Assembly: GCA_963678675.1 (NCBI GenBank)
Contig: OY783198.1
Coordinates: 5,461,001 to 5,525,000, forward strand
Direction: 5' to 3'
DNA length: 64,000 nucleotides
Source: Xiphydria camelus
Lineage: Eukaryota; Arthropoda; Insecta; Hymenoptera; Xiphydriidae
Shown here: positions 37,871-51,139 of the stretch, piece after piece
How the letters are laid out: every line of letters begins with the position of its first letter
Numbering within the stretch: position 1 is the stretch's first letter
Notes under the pieces: model-generated
Seen by the model: the letters and a program-made list of their open reading frames with translations, nothing else
Told to the model about the DNA's origin: nothing
Databases searched by the model: none
Made by a program: the position numbers and the translations under genes

Positions 37871-40852
37871 AAGAAATGTTTCTAAGGAGAATCTACCAAA
37901 AAGTTACACCATATAAATCCTACATTAGTTTCCCTGCGATCATATTAAATTTTATACCTTTCAACTTCAATGATAAATCGGACCTTTGCGTTCCTATACG
38001 AGTGCGTCGCCCGTTACGCGTGTAAATGCAATATTTCAGCAGCGATCAGCAGAGTGACGAACGAAGAACAACGATACAGTCGCGAATAAATTGCAAAGAT
38101 ATATTCGCCAATACGCGTATAAACGAGCGTTCGAATTCGTGCATTTTCGGCGGCTCCAACGTTTCCCTCTCTCTGACATTCCCGTATTAGTGATTCAACA
38201 AGATGTTGACGACCTACTCGCGGGCCATCTAATCGCGCGACGGCGCGTGGCCTATCCAATTACCGGATCTCATTGAGTGAAACCCGTAGGTACGTAATAC
38301 ACGTTCATTCAGTTATTATAAATTCCGCCGGATACTTTTAACAGTTCAACGTCCTTCCGTTTCTTGATCGAAAAATTGATCACTCGGAAAAAGTTCGGAA
38401 AAGTGTGCTATTCTTATGGAAACCATTCACTTCGCTTAACGATGGAGGTTTAAAGTTAAAGCACCCCAGTAGTCGGACACGTCCCAGTGACATATCTACG
38501 TATCATATAAATTATTGAGTATGATAAAAAGAATTAATTGCTGGGAAAGAATCTTCAACAAATTAGAAACGCTCGTGACAAATTTCACCTGATAAAAACC
38601 CTGAAACAAAAATCTGCTGTATACAGGGCTCCCACTTGATCATTTTTTAAGTGATTTGTCATTTTTTTTCTTTCAATAAAGTCAGTAGAAAGACATTTTT
38701 ATTTTTGGAAGTAACTTAAAGTCACTATCTTTGTGAGATTTCGCCTCTTGGTTCGTCAAATAATTTCACAATACCTTCCCGCCGCTAAAACGCTGCAACA
38801 ATTCGCATGAATTCTCAATGTTGAGATGGTCATGCTGACAGTATACAAATTCTGTAAAAATCGTTATGTATATATTTTTATAGTTGTCCGGATACTACTG
38901 GTCTTAGCCGTCCGGCCACCGGTGCGTTTGCCTTATATCGGTCAAGGGAGCTCAGGAGATGCGGAAATGGGAAGTTTCTCTGACGTTTCGCCGCGCTATA
39001 GCCGTCATTAGGGCATAACGAGCGTCTAATGGGGAGTTTGGATGGGAGTCAAACGCGCGCACGGAAAACCACTATATCGTCGAGGGCGTCACATCCACGC
39101 CGAATAATCGAATACCGTGCTGTAGCGGCGACTCGCGAACGCGATCTACTATTTCCTCCATTGTACGACACACGAAAACGTGCGAAGCTGGCGAAATGAC
39201 GTCCTTGATCGTGTTACGCCACTATTATCAGCGACTAATGACGATAGCTATACGGCGTACGAACCGTTCGCGCGATTATACGGGACCTTAATGAGTGCAG
39301 CGCGGATTGGGAATAAACGTGCGATAAATGTTGTAAACGGTGAGGGATATTAACCGATAAGCCACGATACTGCGTCCGCCCTGAGCTGCGCGCGTCCGCC
39401 GCTTTTTCTTTGACATTTCTCACGACGGACGCGCACATAAACGGTTTCCTTGTCAGTGTACGAGCACATTTCGCGCATATCGCACCACGGGGTCGAGCCA
39501 GCGAACTGCATTATCATTTTACACGACTCGGAATTGGAAAGGCCGCGTCGCGGCGATTCATTTGAAATGCAGACAGCTTTATTTCTGTACCTCGCTGAAC
39601 ACCCCGTAGACCCTGAACCTCATTTTACGATTTTGCTAAAGAGTCGGAACTGTTTAAGCCGACCGCTCTTTTTTTCGCATCGCTTTTGACGTACGTATAG
39701 TCTCGGAAAATACTTTAAAGTGTGATAAAAAATTTGAGTCGCTATCTGATCGATATAACGACATCACCGCCTACGTACTTTTGCTTATAGAGAGAGGCTG
39801 CAATTTCCCTCTCTACGAGAAATATCCTCGATTATTCACTCATACTCTTACGAAGATCATCAGCTCGTCGAACTTTAACGAGTCAACCTTCTAGAAATGA
39901 GTGCTCATTATAGACGCCGCTCGGTGTCTCCAACGTATAGGTCCCTACGTAGGTACGTAGTCACACATGTGCGCGATTGACCCAATTCGACTTGCTATGG
40001 AGAGCGGCGCATTACGGGCGATCCAACCTCAAATGAATTACCTACATCAACCAGAGTGGCGTCTTTGAAACTCCCCCGATACGTGCTAAATATTATATTA
40101 AAAATAATTTCGTATTACCAATCCCGGAGAGAAACAAACTTTCCTGTTGTAGAAACCATTTTTACGTATGCAGATCGCGTCTCTATACACGGTACAAAAA
40201 TTTGTATTAAATTTAATACAATTTTATGTAAAACTTTTATCCAATACGTGAATATGAAAATTAATATATACTCCGTTAATAAATGTGTAAGGATATTTTC
40301 AGAAGGAAGTATTCATTTAAATAATTACGGAATATAATAATTTTCATAATCGCGTATTGGAAACAAGCTTTATATAAAAGTATATCAGAAATACAAATTT
40401 TTCTTACAGTGTAGTTGAACCTACGTGAAAATGGAGAGGAGTAATCGATTCATCACTTTCACGCGTTACGTTCTAATGTACATTCGCGCGAATGGTATAT
40501 AGGTTAAATATGTACGTGTGTGGATGCCCGTATCGAGAGAGAGAGAGATGCGCGGATATTCTCTTTCGGGTCGGAGATGAGGGTCACGGTTCGTCGTTGC
40601 GGCGAAAGGGGAAAAAGCGTCGCTTTTAAATCGATCGTCGAGAGGAGAGACTATTTTATTTTCCTTCGCTATACCCCGTGTTTATTTCAATACACGCCAG
40701 TATAACGGATTGCATATCGGTTGGTGCACTTCGTCTGCTGCGGTTTCCCGTAATTTCGTTAGCTAATACCGATTCGAATGAAACTACATATCAGTTCGAG
40801 AAACATCGATCTCTCATCAGACGTTTCGATGTAGTTTCTATATTCGTTTGCG

Positions 40853-40873
40853 CCCCCCCCCCCCCCCCCCCCC
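40853..40873. repeat. C homopolymer, 21 nt
   Basis: Uninterrupted run of cytosines, G-quadruplex-capable on the minus strand and prone to length error in sequencing. Confidence 0.85.
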
Positions 40874-43800
40874 GAAAATGACCGAATAAATAACCGTATA
40901 AGCGTGGTATCACCACGAAATTATAGGAAGCCATAACGGACGGGATGCACTAGTCGTCATGCAATCCGTTATACTGGTGTGCATTAAAAAAAACACCCCG
41001 TACATGCATTATCCCCCTACTGTGCGATTCTTTAACAAATTTTATTGGAAGCCGATCGTTAGCGTCAGAACGTAAATGGTCTTTTATGAAATACAACTTA
41101 TTACAGCCTTGACACTATAGTGGACATTCCGAAGGCTCTTTCATTCGACAGATGAAATTATACCCCCGTTGCGTTTACGTTACGAAGATGAAGAAAATTC
41201 GTCAAGGGATGGAAGTTAAATGCAGCATACATCGTACACAGCGTTTCTGACGTGTACATGTATAATTCCGAAGGTCTCTCTCTTTCTCCGCAGACGTGAT
41301 GATCTCGCGTTTTTTTTTAATTCCCGGCAAACGACTAAAATTCCCGTGATAAAATCGCCGATACTAATGAATACGCAAATCATATCCGAACGTCGTTGCA
41401 AATTCATCGTCCGCAAACGAACCGAGCCGGTTAGCGCTCCCTCCGTTTTTTTCAAACGTGACCTATGCTTTTCTCGCGCATGCTAATCGCTTAACCACCA
41501 CAGGGAATCGCGATTTCTACAATTTCGCGTATGTATTAACCTTCGTCGGACGTGACGCTTCGAAAATGTCGAATATATGCACGAGCAAACGAGCGTACTC
41601 ATATGTGTACGCAAGTGCGCGCGAGTAGTCGCACTGGGAATTTGAGTTCCGGTGTGATCGAACCCATTACGCCAAGGCGATAGGGAAAACGAGAAGAATA
41701 TGGATCGAGGGCGTTGAAAAGAATTTTAATCCGAGGAATGGACAATTATTTGCTCCCAGATACGTAAATTTGTCTCGCCTCGATCGGAAAAGCGGTCCAC
41801 GTTACTAAATACTTGTCGAATTTAACGAACTTCTTTGGACAATCTACGATAATCTGGAGGACGATGGAAATTCCTCCGCACTCTATTGAAAAGATCCCAT
41901 AGATTCCCATAGACAATTTCTATGGAAGTCTGATGCGCTTCAGACACAGCAATTCCAGATATCCGTTAGAAAAGTTTGAGAAATAGGAATGCGTTGAATT
42001 CTATGTGTATCTGAGACGATGAGTAGGGATTTACCGAGTTTTATATGCATCCGCGTAAAAGCAAGTTGAATTTCATAAAGATAATAAAGACCTGTGCACG
42101 CCGTTCTATTTGTAATTATTAATAGAACCTTACGAGATTTTATTTGTTTCAACAGATACACATGGAATTCAATACATTCCCATTCATCTCTCTCAGAAGT
42201 ACATCAAATTTCCATGTGAATTCTATGGGGATTTTACGAGTTTTCTGTAAGAATCTATGATACTTTTTCACAATAGGGAAGAAGCGTCAAAATTAAATCC
42301 ATCCGTGTCGCGCGACGCTCGAAACGCGTACATCTATAAGCTTTGCGTCACCTCGCGCGCGTGTGCGAAGGGCTCCGCCGCTGTACGCGCGTGCGAGGAG
42401 GAAAACGGATTTCTCTCGAAGGAGGAACCCGTTCGTTGCGTCGCGCGCCGCTGATGGAATATTATTTTGGTGCTTGTCTGTTCGGGGCAAAGGCGAAATG
42501 ACGTTACACGGTTTGCAGCATCATCGTCTTGGGAAAAACTTCGCGACGTAGGACCGAGCCGAGTTGAGAGGACGCGGATTTGCGAAGCGATCGGCACGCG
42601 CGCTATCGCGTATCGAAGCGCGATTCGAACATCATTTTCTTCGCGATAGATTCGGTTTTTAAATAAAAAAATATTCATATCTTTAAATTCAATTTGTAAT
42701 CTGCGCGCATATTCAGTGTCGCGCGAAAAAGAAGATATCCGAAGAAATAATTATTCGCAGGGTAAATACGTTTCTCTCTACAACATTGTGGCGTCATCGA
42801 AACGCCAGAGAGACGCACTTATGCTAAATTGCGAGTGTGAGAGACAGACTCACAGCACAATGATGCAGCTGCATTTCAAAATGTCGCTTACGAGCTCAGA
42901 TAAGGCCGAAAATGAAAAATGAGAAAAACACGGGATTGATCATTTTCCCACAGTTTTCGAATCTGCGATAAAACAGAATTTCTTAAAAACCGAATTCCCA
43001 AATATCGTGCGTTACCTCCGCCCGAGAACCCCGAAATTACGCCACTTTCTTCCGGTCGCGCAATAGCACGCCGAGAAGAAACGCGCGTCAGTGAAAGTGG
43101 GCGGCACGTAGAGAGAACACCGGAGTTTTATCCTCGTGGCTTGGACCGCGCGATGCTCCGATGTTTCGTCGAGAAGGACGATTCGATTCGGCAGGACGAC
43201 GGACGAGAACTGCGCTGATTCGAAAGACACCGATGGCTCGACTTATCGCGGTACAAGCCGTTTGACGAATTTCCAACCGTACCGAGGCGATATTTTCCGC
43301 GATGTCTATTTCACGGGAGATGATCTACCGACGCGTTCGATTGGAAAGTTTCTTTTTTTCGAGCGAACGAAAGTGGGCGGGAGAAACACTTGAGTAACCA
43401 TGAGTATGCACGTCGATTTGTCCATTTCGTCTCGAATTTCTAGGCTCGCGGCGGAACTACTACTTGCATATTGCGTATTCGCTCCTCTCGCGTGCGTTGC
43501 GCGGACGCGAACTTCGGGGATTGTCGTCACTGATGTAACCGACGAGGAAAGTCATTCGTAGGCGGTCTGATGTCTGACTTTTTGTTAACTTAAATTTCAA
43601 GTTTGTTGGATAGCTCGAAATTAAAGTAATCAAAATGTGAGAAATTAGACTGTCTACGGACGACTGAAAGACGTTTTTCTGGCTTTACTTGTGCTGTCTG
43701 GGAACAGGAAGAGGTACCTAAACCCGGAAACGCTCCAATTTCCTCGTAACCCTAACGTTGCAGTGTGCGGTCGATCGTGGGCGATCGCGAGATCAGTTAT

Positions 43801-46142
43801 CGGTGGCGAACGAAAAGTCCCCTCGTTTGGCATTGAAAGAGATAGACACGTGCGTCCGACGTATCTATTAAAAAAAGAAAGCTCGTTGTTTCACACCGCC
43901 TCGCGTCAAATTTAAGCGGAAGAGTAAAAACTTTGAAAAAACGAGTACACACACGACGTTCTACGGCATAAAATCGACGTGGAAAAACAGCACTTATGCC
44001 ACATTTGCATCTGCGTCAATTATTAAGCACCTTTGATCCGGTGCGATATATATATACCGAACGCACGGTGTTTTTGCATTCGAACGTTTGTATGCACTGG
44101 CTAATTGATGAAAGTAAAAGCGAATATCGCTTGCGCGCGAAGGTCGAGCTGCGTTTTTTAAAAAAATATGGGTGCAATCGTTCTTCGCTGAAAGGGCGAA
44201 ATCGACCGTCGTTTCGCGAGTATCGACGATATTGCTCAAATTTTTCCAGTGGAATGTCACATTGGATGTAGTACGACTCGCGGGGTTACTTTATCAGGCA
44301 AACCCGGGGCGAAGCTTCTTCTACCTCGAAACGAGAATGTACGTAAAATCAAAAGTTTACAATTTCAGGTCCTCCGAATCGCGCTCGGCCACAACGTGAT
44401 AAAGACAGAATCCTCGGTGGTCGCGATGCGCGCGAAACTGCATAACATTGCGTTTGCGCAATGTTTTCTGTGATGTTTTGTGATGATTTAGCATTAAAGC
44501 ACGGGCCGCCGACGCTTGAAGTCTCGCCACTTGAGTTCGAATTAAATGTGCATCACGCGCGACTCTATACGTTTTCCGTACGGGCGACGAAAGAGTTTTG
44601 CGCGCTCCCTCGAAAATCGAATATTACCTATGCGTCGCGAAATCCGATCGCGGGAAGCTACATCGTTTATCGGTATAGCATTACGTAATGCGTTTAATGT
44701 TAAACGTCTCCGCCGCCTTAAGCCAACAGAAGCCCTTGAACGGGCGGACAATGTACCGCGGCTAATACCATAAGAACGTCGGGCGACGTCTGCTCTTGGA
44801 CTTGGAATTGAGCGAAAAAACAAGTCGTGGTACGAGTCTCGCGGGACTTGAACGGGAGGGATATCGAATATCGGTTGAGCCAAGAATTTATACATTCTGT
44901 AGTCAATGTTGCCTTATAGTTGGCGCGCGCGCGTCATATTTGCCGAAATTTTGTCGATAATATTTGCGACGGCGGGCCTTTCGCGACATTCGCTCGGAAA
45001 TTCAGTAAACGGATACCGGAGTTGAGCGGCCAAATTGGCGATTCGATGTTAAGTAGTCGTTAAATGATTATATCAATAGGACACACGATGTGAGCACAGG
45101 CGATAGAGGTATTTTGAATGTCGGACGTAATCGATTTGTTGATCGGTTAGTGTGCTTACGCGTGTCTCTCGCTAGTGTATGCATATTCTACGTATGGTTT
45201 AGTTATTCAATCAATGGTACAGCCACACGTATTAACGTGACTGACTATCGGTAATTCTGCGATGAAGTAATAAAACGTTATTATTATAGTTCCCAGCGGA
45301 GGGAGAAGCGTGCGAAGTGTAAATGAATGGTCGCAAGAAACTTTGAGTACAACTGCGCGGTAAAAAACGTGCCGGCTTCTACCGGTCTCGCATTTCTGCG
45401 AGTTGAAGTTGAGTTTACCTTTAAAGTCGTCTTGCGTCATGGCAAATTTGCAGAGCGCGTGCACATATAGGTATTCATTTGGTTTTATAATACAAACGCG
45501 TAAAAAATTCTTGACCTCTCGCGAACAATTAAGAAACGACGTCTCGCTCGCGTCGGGGAAAATAACTGTAACTGCGACGTTAACGAAAATCAATGACTAT
45601 AAAAGAAAATCGAGCGCTAAGTAATTGCGATGCCAAGAAGTAAGTATGCACATCACGCATCATGAGGTCTGACGGTATACTGGTTCTTTAAGTGTGAATT
45701 TTTTAATTTAAATTCGATTGAAGAAACATCCGATATATGAAATCTGTGATTCTCCGTTAGGTAAGATCTATGATCTTCCATTAGATTTGATACATTACTG
45801 GATTTATCGTTCCACTGGATTTTCATTAAAGAAGTAATAATTTGAAAATTTGTCCGCCAGCCGAATACCTATAATTTAAAATCCGACGCACTAACGCCAT
45901 CTGACAATGATACGAAGAACTTGATAAAAATCGAGCGCTCGGTAACTCATTTTTTTGATAAAAATTTTCATTCATACCTATTCTACCTTCCATTCAGAAG
46001 ATAAAGACCAAACATTCAATCACAGTACAACCAATCGATCGTCACCTTCTACAATGGGGAAAGAAGAAACGAGCGAAACACAAACAAATCAATTTTATCG
46101 ACGCTATCTATACAAGGATTTTTAAAGAAATAAAGGGCACAG

Positions 46143-47014
46143 TCATTTGGTATCCTGCCGGTCTGTTTTATTCCAATCCTCGGAAATGTATCGAAGCAAA
46201 TCCGTCAAACCCTCGAATTCTGTTCTACTACGCGGTGGATCGTTCTTCGGAATTCGTGGTAGAATAGAACCCATTTTATGTCTGAACTCTGCCGCGTTAG
46301 ACGCGCCAGAGATCTTCCAAATACCGTAGAATAAAATACCACATCCCGTTATCGCGTACAAAGTACCCCAACCCAAAGCTTTCAAGGCGAGAGATGCGCC
46401 AGTTTCACTCACACCCTTAAGTCCGGCCGCTCCCTCCACACCAGTCATTCCCTCGCTGAAATACTTTGGGTCCTTCTTGCGTACCGACGCTACGGTGGTC
46501 CCAAAGCCAGCCAATGCCGATATGCCGGTAACGGCACTCAGGAATATCGCAGCTAAGGGTTGAAAAAATATTTGTTTCGTTACTTCGCAGGATGACACGA
46601 TTGCGTTCGTAATTTACTTTCTGTTTTAAATATAACATACGAGCATTGTAAGGTTCAGAACTATATAAACGACAATCAGGAGATAATGTTAATTTTGAAA
46701 TTGTTTAAATTATATAAACAATCTTCGGTAAGATTTCAGATCATGTAGGTTATGGTGTGACATGAGCGGTGAACTGATCAAAGATCAAATTGCAGGGTCT
46801 AATTTATACGTATTTGTGACATAAAGTTACCATGAAACTTTTCCTGCTTCTTTTCTAATTCTTTCGACGAGGCTGACACATCATTTTCCATACGCGTACT
46901 CGAATTAGAATCGTTCAAAATATTCTGATCGGCGTTCGAAGCGATGGAAGCCATTTTTAAATACATTGTTCCAGCTGATAACGACGATCTAGGCTTGGTC
47001 GGTAATCGAGACAT
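46143..47014 (-). CDS. TMEM242: Transmembrane protein 242 (mitochondrial ATP synthase assembly family), 197 aa
   Basis: Exons 47014-46831 and 46552-46143 join in phase (CATG|GTAACT ... CCCTTAG|CTGCG) to 197 residues. Two membrane segments are seen, about 62-83 (AAIFLSAVTGISALAGFGTT) and 118-141 (LKALGWGTLYAITGCGILF). Between them lies the family signature of a basic DPKYFSEGM loop and SLALKALGWGTLYA, and after them FRHKMGSILPRIPKN, matching vertebrate TMEM242. The human protein is reported to help assemble the c-ring of mitochondrial ATP synthase. The N-terminal 60 residues are Ser/Asn-rich and variable; an internal start (MYLKMAS) is also possible. Confidence 0.85.
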
Positions 47015-47200
47015 CGCGCTCGGTTACGAGCTTATGTGACGGCCCCCTCGACATTCGCGGGGGGCGACCCCAGGAGCGTCTGGGGCAGGAGTCGGCCTAA
47101 CTAAAGGTTTTTTTAATTAATCTATGGTCGGCCTAGCCGACAGGCTCGACTCCGGGACGAAAAACGCTCTGTCGATCAGTGGCATGACAGGCAAACTTAC

Positions 47201-47290
47201 ATGTACACAGTCGCCAATCGACTTCTCGAACCAAGCGTGCTCGGACCAATCGCAGATGCCGTATACTGGAATCTCCCACTAGAATTGGAG
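47201..47290 (+). CDS. Possible first exon of an unidentified gene
   Basis: Starting at ATG 47201, 30 codons with protein-like composition (MYTVANRLLEPSVLGPIADA then VYWNLPLELE) run up to a GAG|GTAAAA donor. The sequence is divergent from TMEM242, 186 bp away. No following exon was found before the satellite at 48.1 kb, so this may be a decayed or chance frame. Without splicing the frame continues to 47404. Confidence 0.22.
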
Positions 47291-47404
47291 GTAAAACCCC
47301 GCGCGAATTTTCTGTTCCCGCCCCCAACTGCCCCACTTCACCTTGGTGGCCGACAGCCATGCGTGGAATGCAAGGTGGGGGAATTTACGTGCGTCTCCGA
47401 GTAA

Positions 47405-47877
47405 GTGGAGTGGAAGTTACAGCTTTTCTTGGAACACCAGGTGCCCGCCAATGCGACAGGTTGTGAGGTTACCGGGTCAGCGTGCCGCAATGCCGAAATT
47501 AAAGGAAAACTTTAAACGCTTATAACTTTGGAATGGAGCGAGATAATCGAACCGGACAAAGTGCGCTGTATTCAGCGCGCAATCGACTTTATGTAACGAG
47601 TGGAATTGTGCAAGCGATGTCAAAAGCAAACTGATGATATTTAAACGTTTATAAATTGGAAACCGAGCAAGCTAGTACGTCCAGATAAAGCATGTATTCA
47701 GCGTGTAATCAAGATTAATTAAAGAAGATTTTACGGTATTTTCCCCTTCAATTGCGATTTTATTGAGAAGCAAATATAGAACACCATGTTTCTGGTAAAC
47801 GAGCGAATATAACATCTTATTTATTCGACTCTTTATAAATCAATTCACAAATTCGTTTTATTAAACTTATCCTTATA
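47405..47877. other. Unassigned DNA before the satellite region
   Basis: AT-rich stretch with no coding or repeat structure I can name. It contains two loosely similar segments (AAACGCTTATAACTTTGGAA near 47512 and AAACGTTTATAAATTGGAAA near 47643) with matching downstream words, hinting at an old ~130-bp duplication. Confidence 0.35.
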
Positions 47878-48085
47878 AGTAAATGAACTCCCTACATGGA
47901 GGAAAGCTCCCCTGTCTATGCAACAGTACCACGCTCATGACGGCCTTTACTTTCTTGAGATTTAAAAGTATGAAAATGTACTTTTGGGATAAAGGGCAAA
48001 TCGAGGAGAGTAATAGGAAACCTGTAGAATAATAACGAAGAGCCTATAGAGACGATGAGGAATCTAAGAAGACCGATCGAAGCCT
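47878..48085. repeat. Satellite-flank segment F1
   Basis: About 208 bp starting AGTAAATGAACTCCCTACAT. It recurs with substitutions at about 53403-53612, again in direct orientation. Shared stretches include AAAAGTATGAAAATGTACTT and GGAATCTAAGAAGACCGATC. It directly abuts the first 149-bp satellite block. Confidence 0.8.
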
Positions 48086-48980
48086 ATTTATGCCGCGAAA
48101 TGACCAGGGCCCCATCCACGCCCACGTCAGTGAGAGTCACCAAATCCGACACTCTCTCCTTTAATTTTTATCGCGCTATGCATTCTAAATAATTTCGAAC
48201 GAAGCAATCGTACTAGTACCGCGATCCGCGAGTTAGGTATGAAGCGAAATGACCAGGGCCCCATCCACGCCCACGTCAGTGAGAGTCACCAAATCCGACA
48301 CTCTCTCCTTTAATTTTTATCGCGCTATGCATTCTAAATAATTTCGAACGAAGCAATCGTACTAGTACCGCGATCCGCGAGTTAGGTACACCGCGAAATG
48401 ACCAGGGCCCCATCCACGCCCACGTCAGTGAGAGTCACCAAATCCGACACTCTCTCCTTTAATTTTTATCGCGCTATGCATTCTAAATAATTTCGAACGA
48501 AGCAATCGTACTAGTACCGCGATCCGCGAGTTAGGTATGCCGCGAAATGACCAGGGCCCCATCCACGCCCACGTCAGTGAGAGTCACCAAATCCGACACT
48601 CTCTCCTTTAATTTTTATCGCGCTATGCATTCTAAATAATTTCGAACGAAGCAATCGTACTAGTACCGCGATCCGCGAGTTAGGTATGCCGCGAAATGAC
48701 CAGGGCCCCATCCACGCCCACGTCAGTGAGAGTCACCAAATCCGACACTCTCTCCTTTAATTTTTATCGCGCTATGCATTCTAAATAATTTCGAACGAAG
48801 CAATCGTACTAGTACCGCGATCCGCGAGTTAGGTATGCCGCGAAATGACCAGGGCCCCATCCACGCCCACGTCAGTGAGAGTCACCAAATTCGACACTCT
48901 CTCCTTTAATTTTTATCGCGCTATGCATTATAAATAAATACGGACGAACCTAACGTATTACTACCGCGATCCGCGATTTA
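48086..48980. repeat. 149-bp satellite block 1 (six type A monomers)
   Basis: The core word TGACCAGGGCCCC recurs at 48101, 48250, 48399, 48548, 48697 and 48846, exactly 149 bp apart each time. Five monomers are nearly identical; the sixth departs in its last 60 bp. All are type A (variable half CTAAATAATTTCGAACGAAG). No coding potential. Confidence 0.97.
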
Positions 48981-48982
48981 TG

Positions 48983-49202
48983 AAGTTCAAGTTCAAGGAG
49001 GAACCTACAAATTCAACAAAGAGCCTAAAAGCTTAAGACACCAATGACGAAAAGAAATTGCAGGAGGATAATTTAAAGGATGTGGTTGATACCCGATAAC
49101 GAGACAACGATCGAAGAGAGATAATAAAGGAAAAGCAACTGGTGCACTTGCAAAGACACGGGAGCTGAAGATGAAATTTAATACTCTAAGATGATGAAGC
49201 CT
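48983..49202. repeat. Satellite-flank segment F2
   Basis: About 220 bp beginning with decayed minisatellite words (GTTCAAGGAGGAACCTAC) and continuing GACACCAATGACGAAAAGAA. It recurs in direct orientation at about 53938-54187, so F1 and F2 bracket block 1 here and bracket the minisatellite there. Confidence 0.8.
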
Positions 49203-51139
49203 AACTAATGTTAATTCATCTAGAGTCTCGTGTAGGATTCCCACGGCGACAATAGTATTGAGCTCTTTTTATAAAATACTCCTGTTGGAATAAATATATC
49301 ACAGCTTTTAGTCGTCTTAAATTGATAGTGTGGTGCATTTTTTGCTGGTTATAAAAATATCAAATACCTGCTATTCCTTCAAAACTGATCACCTCTAACG
49401 TCAACTCATTGCTTCCTATAAGTCATATGGGTCCAATGGCAAAGCAATTTATCATCCTTCCTTTAATCCCAACAATTCCATGAAAGAGTATCCATATGTA
49501 TTTTCCTCAATAACATCCACAAAAAACGTGTATATCAAAGGAAACCCAAAAAGGTAGGTGCAGAAGCCTCTTTGTTCTCAATCGAGTGTGCCAAGAATAA
49601 AACCTAATAGAAAATTAACCCAAATCTCCCGAATCTATAACTGAAACATAAAGCTGAACGATTAATAGTCTTATTTAAATATAAAAAACTGTCGCAGTTT
49701 GTCTGAAAAAAATGTCATTAAAATTTCGGCGATCTGAAACAGAAAGAAGAACGATTAATTACCTATATCTAATTTTTTAGCTGAATAAATTGCCGTAGTC
49801 CACCTGAAAGGTAACATTTTATAATTATACAAAGTTTCACGAACTGAAATTTTTCTGAAACAAACAAAGCACCGTTATTAGCTTATCTTATATGAGATTA
49901 TCCATATGATATTTTAAAAGAATTCTTAAAAGGGAAAAAAGAGCGATAAATAATTAATTCCAATTAATCATTGCTCCATCTTTTACCCCGATTTGAATCC
50001 TTAAAAAATAATGATGTTATATGAATGGTGAGATGAGGGAAGGAGACATAGATATATTTCTTTATTAAAATTATACAAATTCTCTTATCCTATATGAGAG
50101 GTGAACATTTTTAATGGATTCTCTGCGGGGAAAACGAAAGCGATGAACATGATCAACGTTACTCGATCGTTCCTCGTTTCTTACTCCACTCTGAATCCCT
50201 TAAAAATAATGATAGATGAGGCGAGGGAAGAGTTTATTTATTTATGTATCAATAATATACATAAATATCGGGTCGAAGTATCCTTTCCAGGATAGGGTGC
50301 CCGAAGGCATTGGGGATTTAGTGGGCGTCAAGCAAAAAGGCGAGACGCGCCACATTTTATATAATAAAGAGTGCCTCACCGTGTGAGGGTGGTAAATTTC
50401 CGCGGAACTTAATTTTTCCCGGAGTTCACTGCTACAAGGCAAGTACTTCCTCCGGGGGTCAAGACCGGAGCCCCACTGACGTTTTGAGAACATTTAGTAT
50501 ATTCTCCAGTGATTAACTCTTATGATAAATAGTCTTCAATAATTGCATGTCCAATGTATTAAACTTGATAAAATTTCAATAATCTAATTTCAGTAAAAAT
50601 ATCTTATATTTTGTGTATCGAATGCAATGCAAGATTCTCTGAAGGAGATTGAATGACATCATTTTAACAAGAACTTACATTCTTTCAGCGTTAAGCGCAT
50701 TGTAAATTGAATTAATAAAATTTATTGATAGAATAATTTTAATGTGAATTTAGCATTCTCCGTGCATAAACTGCAGTTTCATTTGAACAAATAAAGTTCA
50801 ATAGTATTACGTGTTTCAAATGTTTGAAATAAATTATAGGACTTTACTTATATGTTTAAATATTTAATTAGGACACTGCGTAGTGAGACTCCGGTTGACA
50901 GAACTTATACATCTAATCCACTTTTATTTCAGTGGTACTTACTACAAGTATACATACTCACCAAGTTTTCTTAAACTAATACATGGTATATGAGAAATGT
51001 ATATATCATAAGTAGGCGTGCGATGCGAATAGAACAATGCTATTAGGTGTACGACTTTGCTTCAGCCGTTCGATTCAAAAGATGGCCAGTTCTTTTAACG
51101 CGCCTCAATTTCGCCTTGTTCCTTCAATTTTCGCGGTTC
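49203..51139. other. AT-rich spacer between satellite blocks 1 and 2
   Basis: About 1.9 kb of AT-rich DNA with no coding gene. It holds one GC-richer island (50.28-50.49 kb) that resembles a transposon remnant. Confidence 0.5.
50242..50493 (-). mobile_element. Possible transposon remnant
   Basis: A sharp GC-richer island in AT-rich spacer with an 83-codon minus-strand frame (GSGLDPRRKYLPCSSELREK part). The abrupt composition change suggests an insertion fragment, perhaps the end of a non-LTR element. No reverse-transcriptase motif is present, so the class is unknown. Confidence 0.3.

Larger units (their letters stand above)
35711..46142. other. Gene-poor interval
   Basis: About 10 kb in which I find no protein gene with believable composition or splice structure on either strand. 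Contents that can be named are a degenerate duplication at 37.1-37.9 kb, inverted AACAAAATA motifs at 36264-36440, a C homopolymer at 40853, and small CpG-rich patches near 42.3-42.6 and 43.0-43.5 kb. Confidence 0.5.

Noticed and set aside
44800..44890. Possible tRNA suggested by GGACTTGAAC on the plus strand
   Set aside because: The bases around the would-be T-loop do not pair and no anticodon or D arm can be drawn.
44542..44895. 117-codon Arg-rich minus-strand frame
   Set aside because: Overlaps several plus-strand frames of similar quality and has no domain or splice context.
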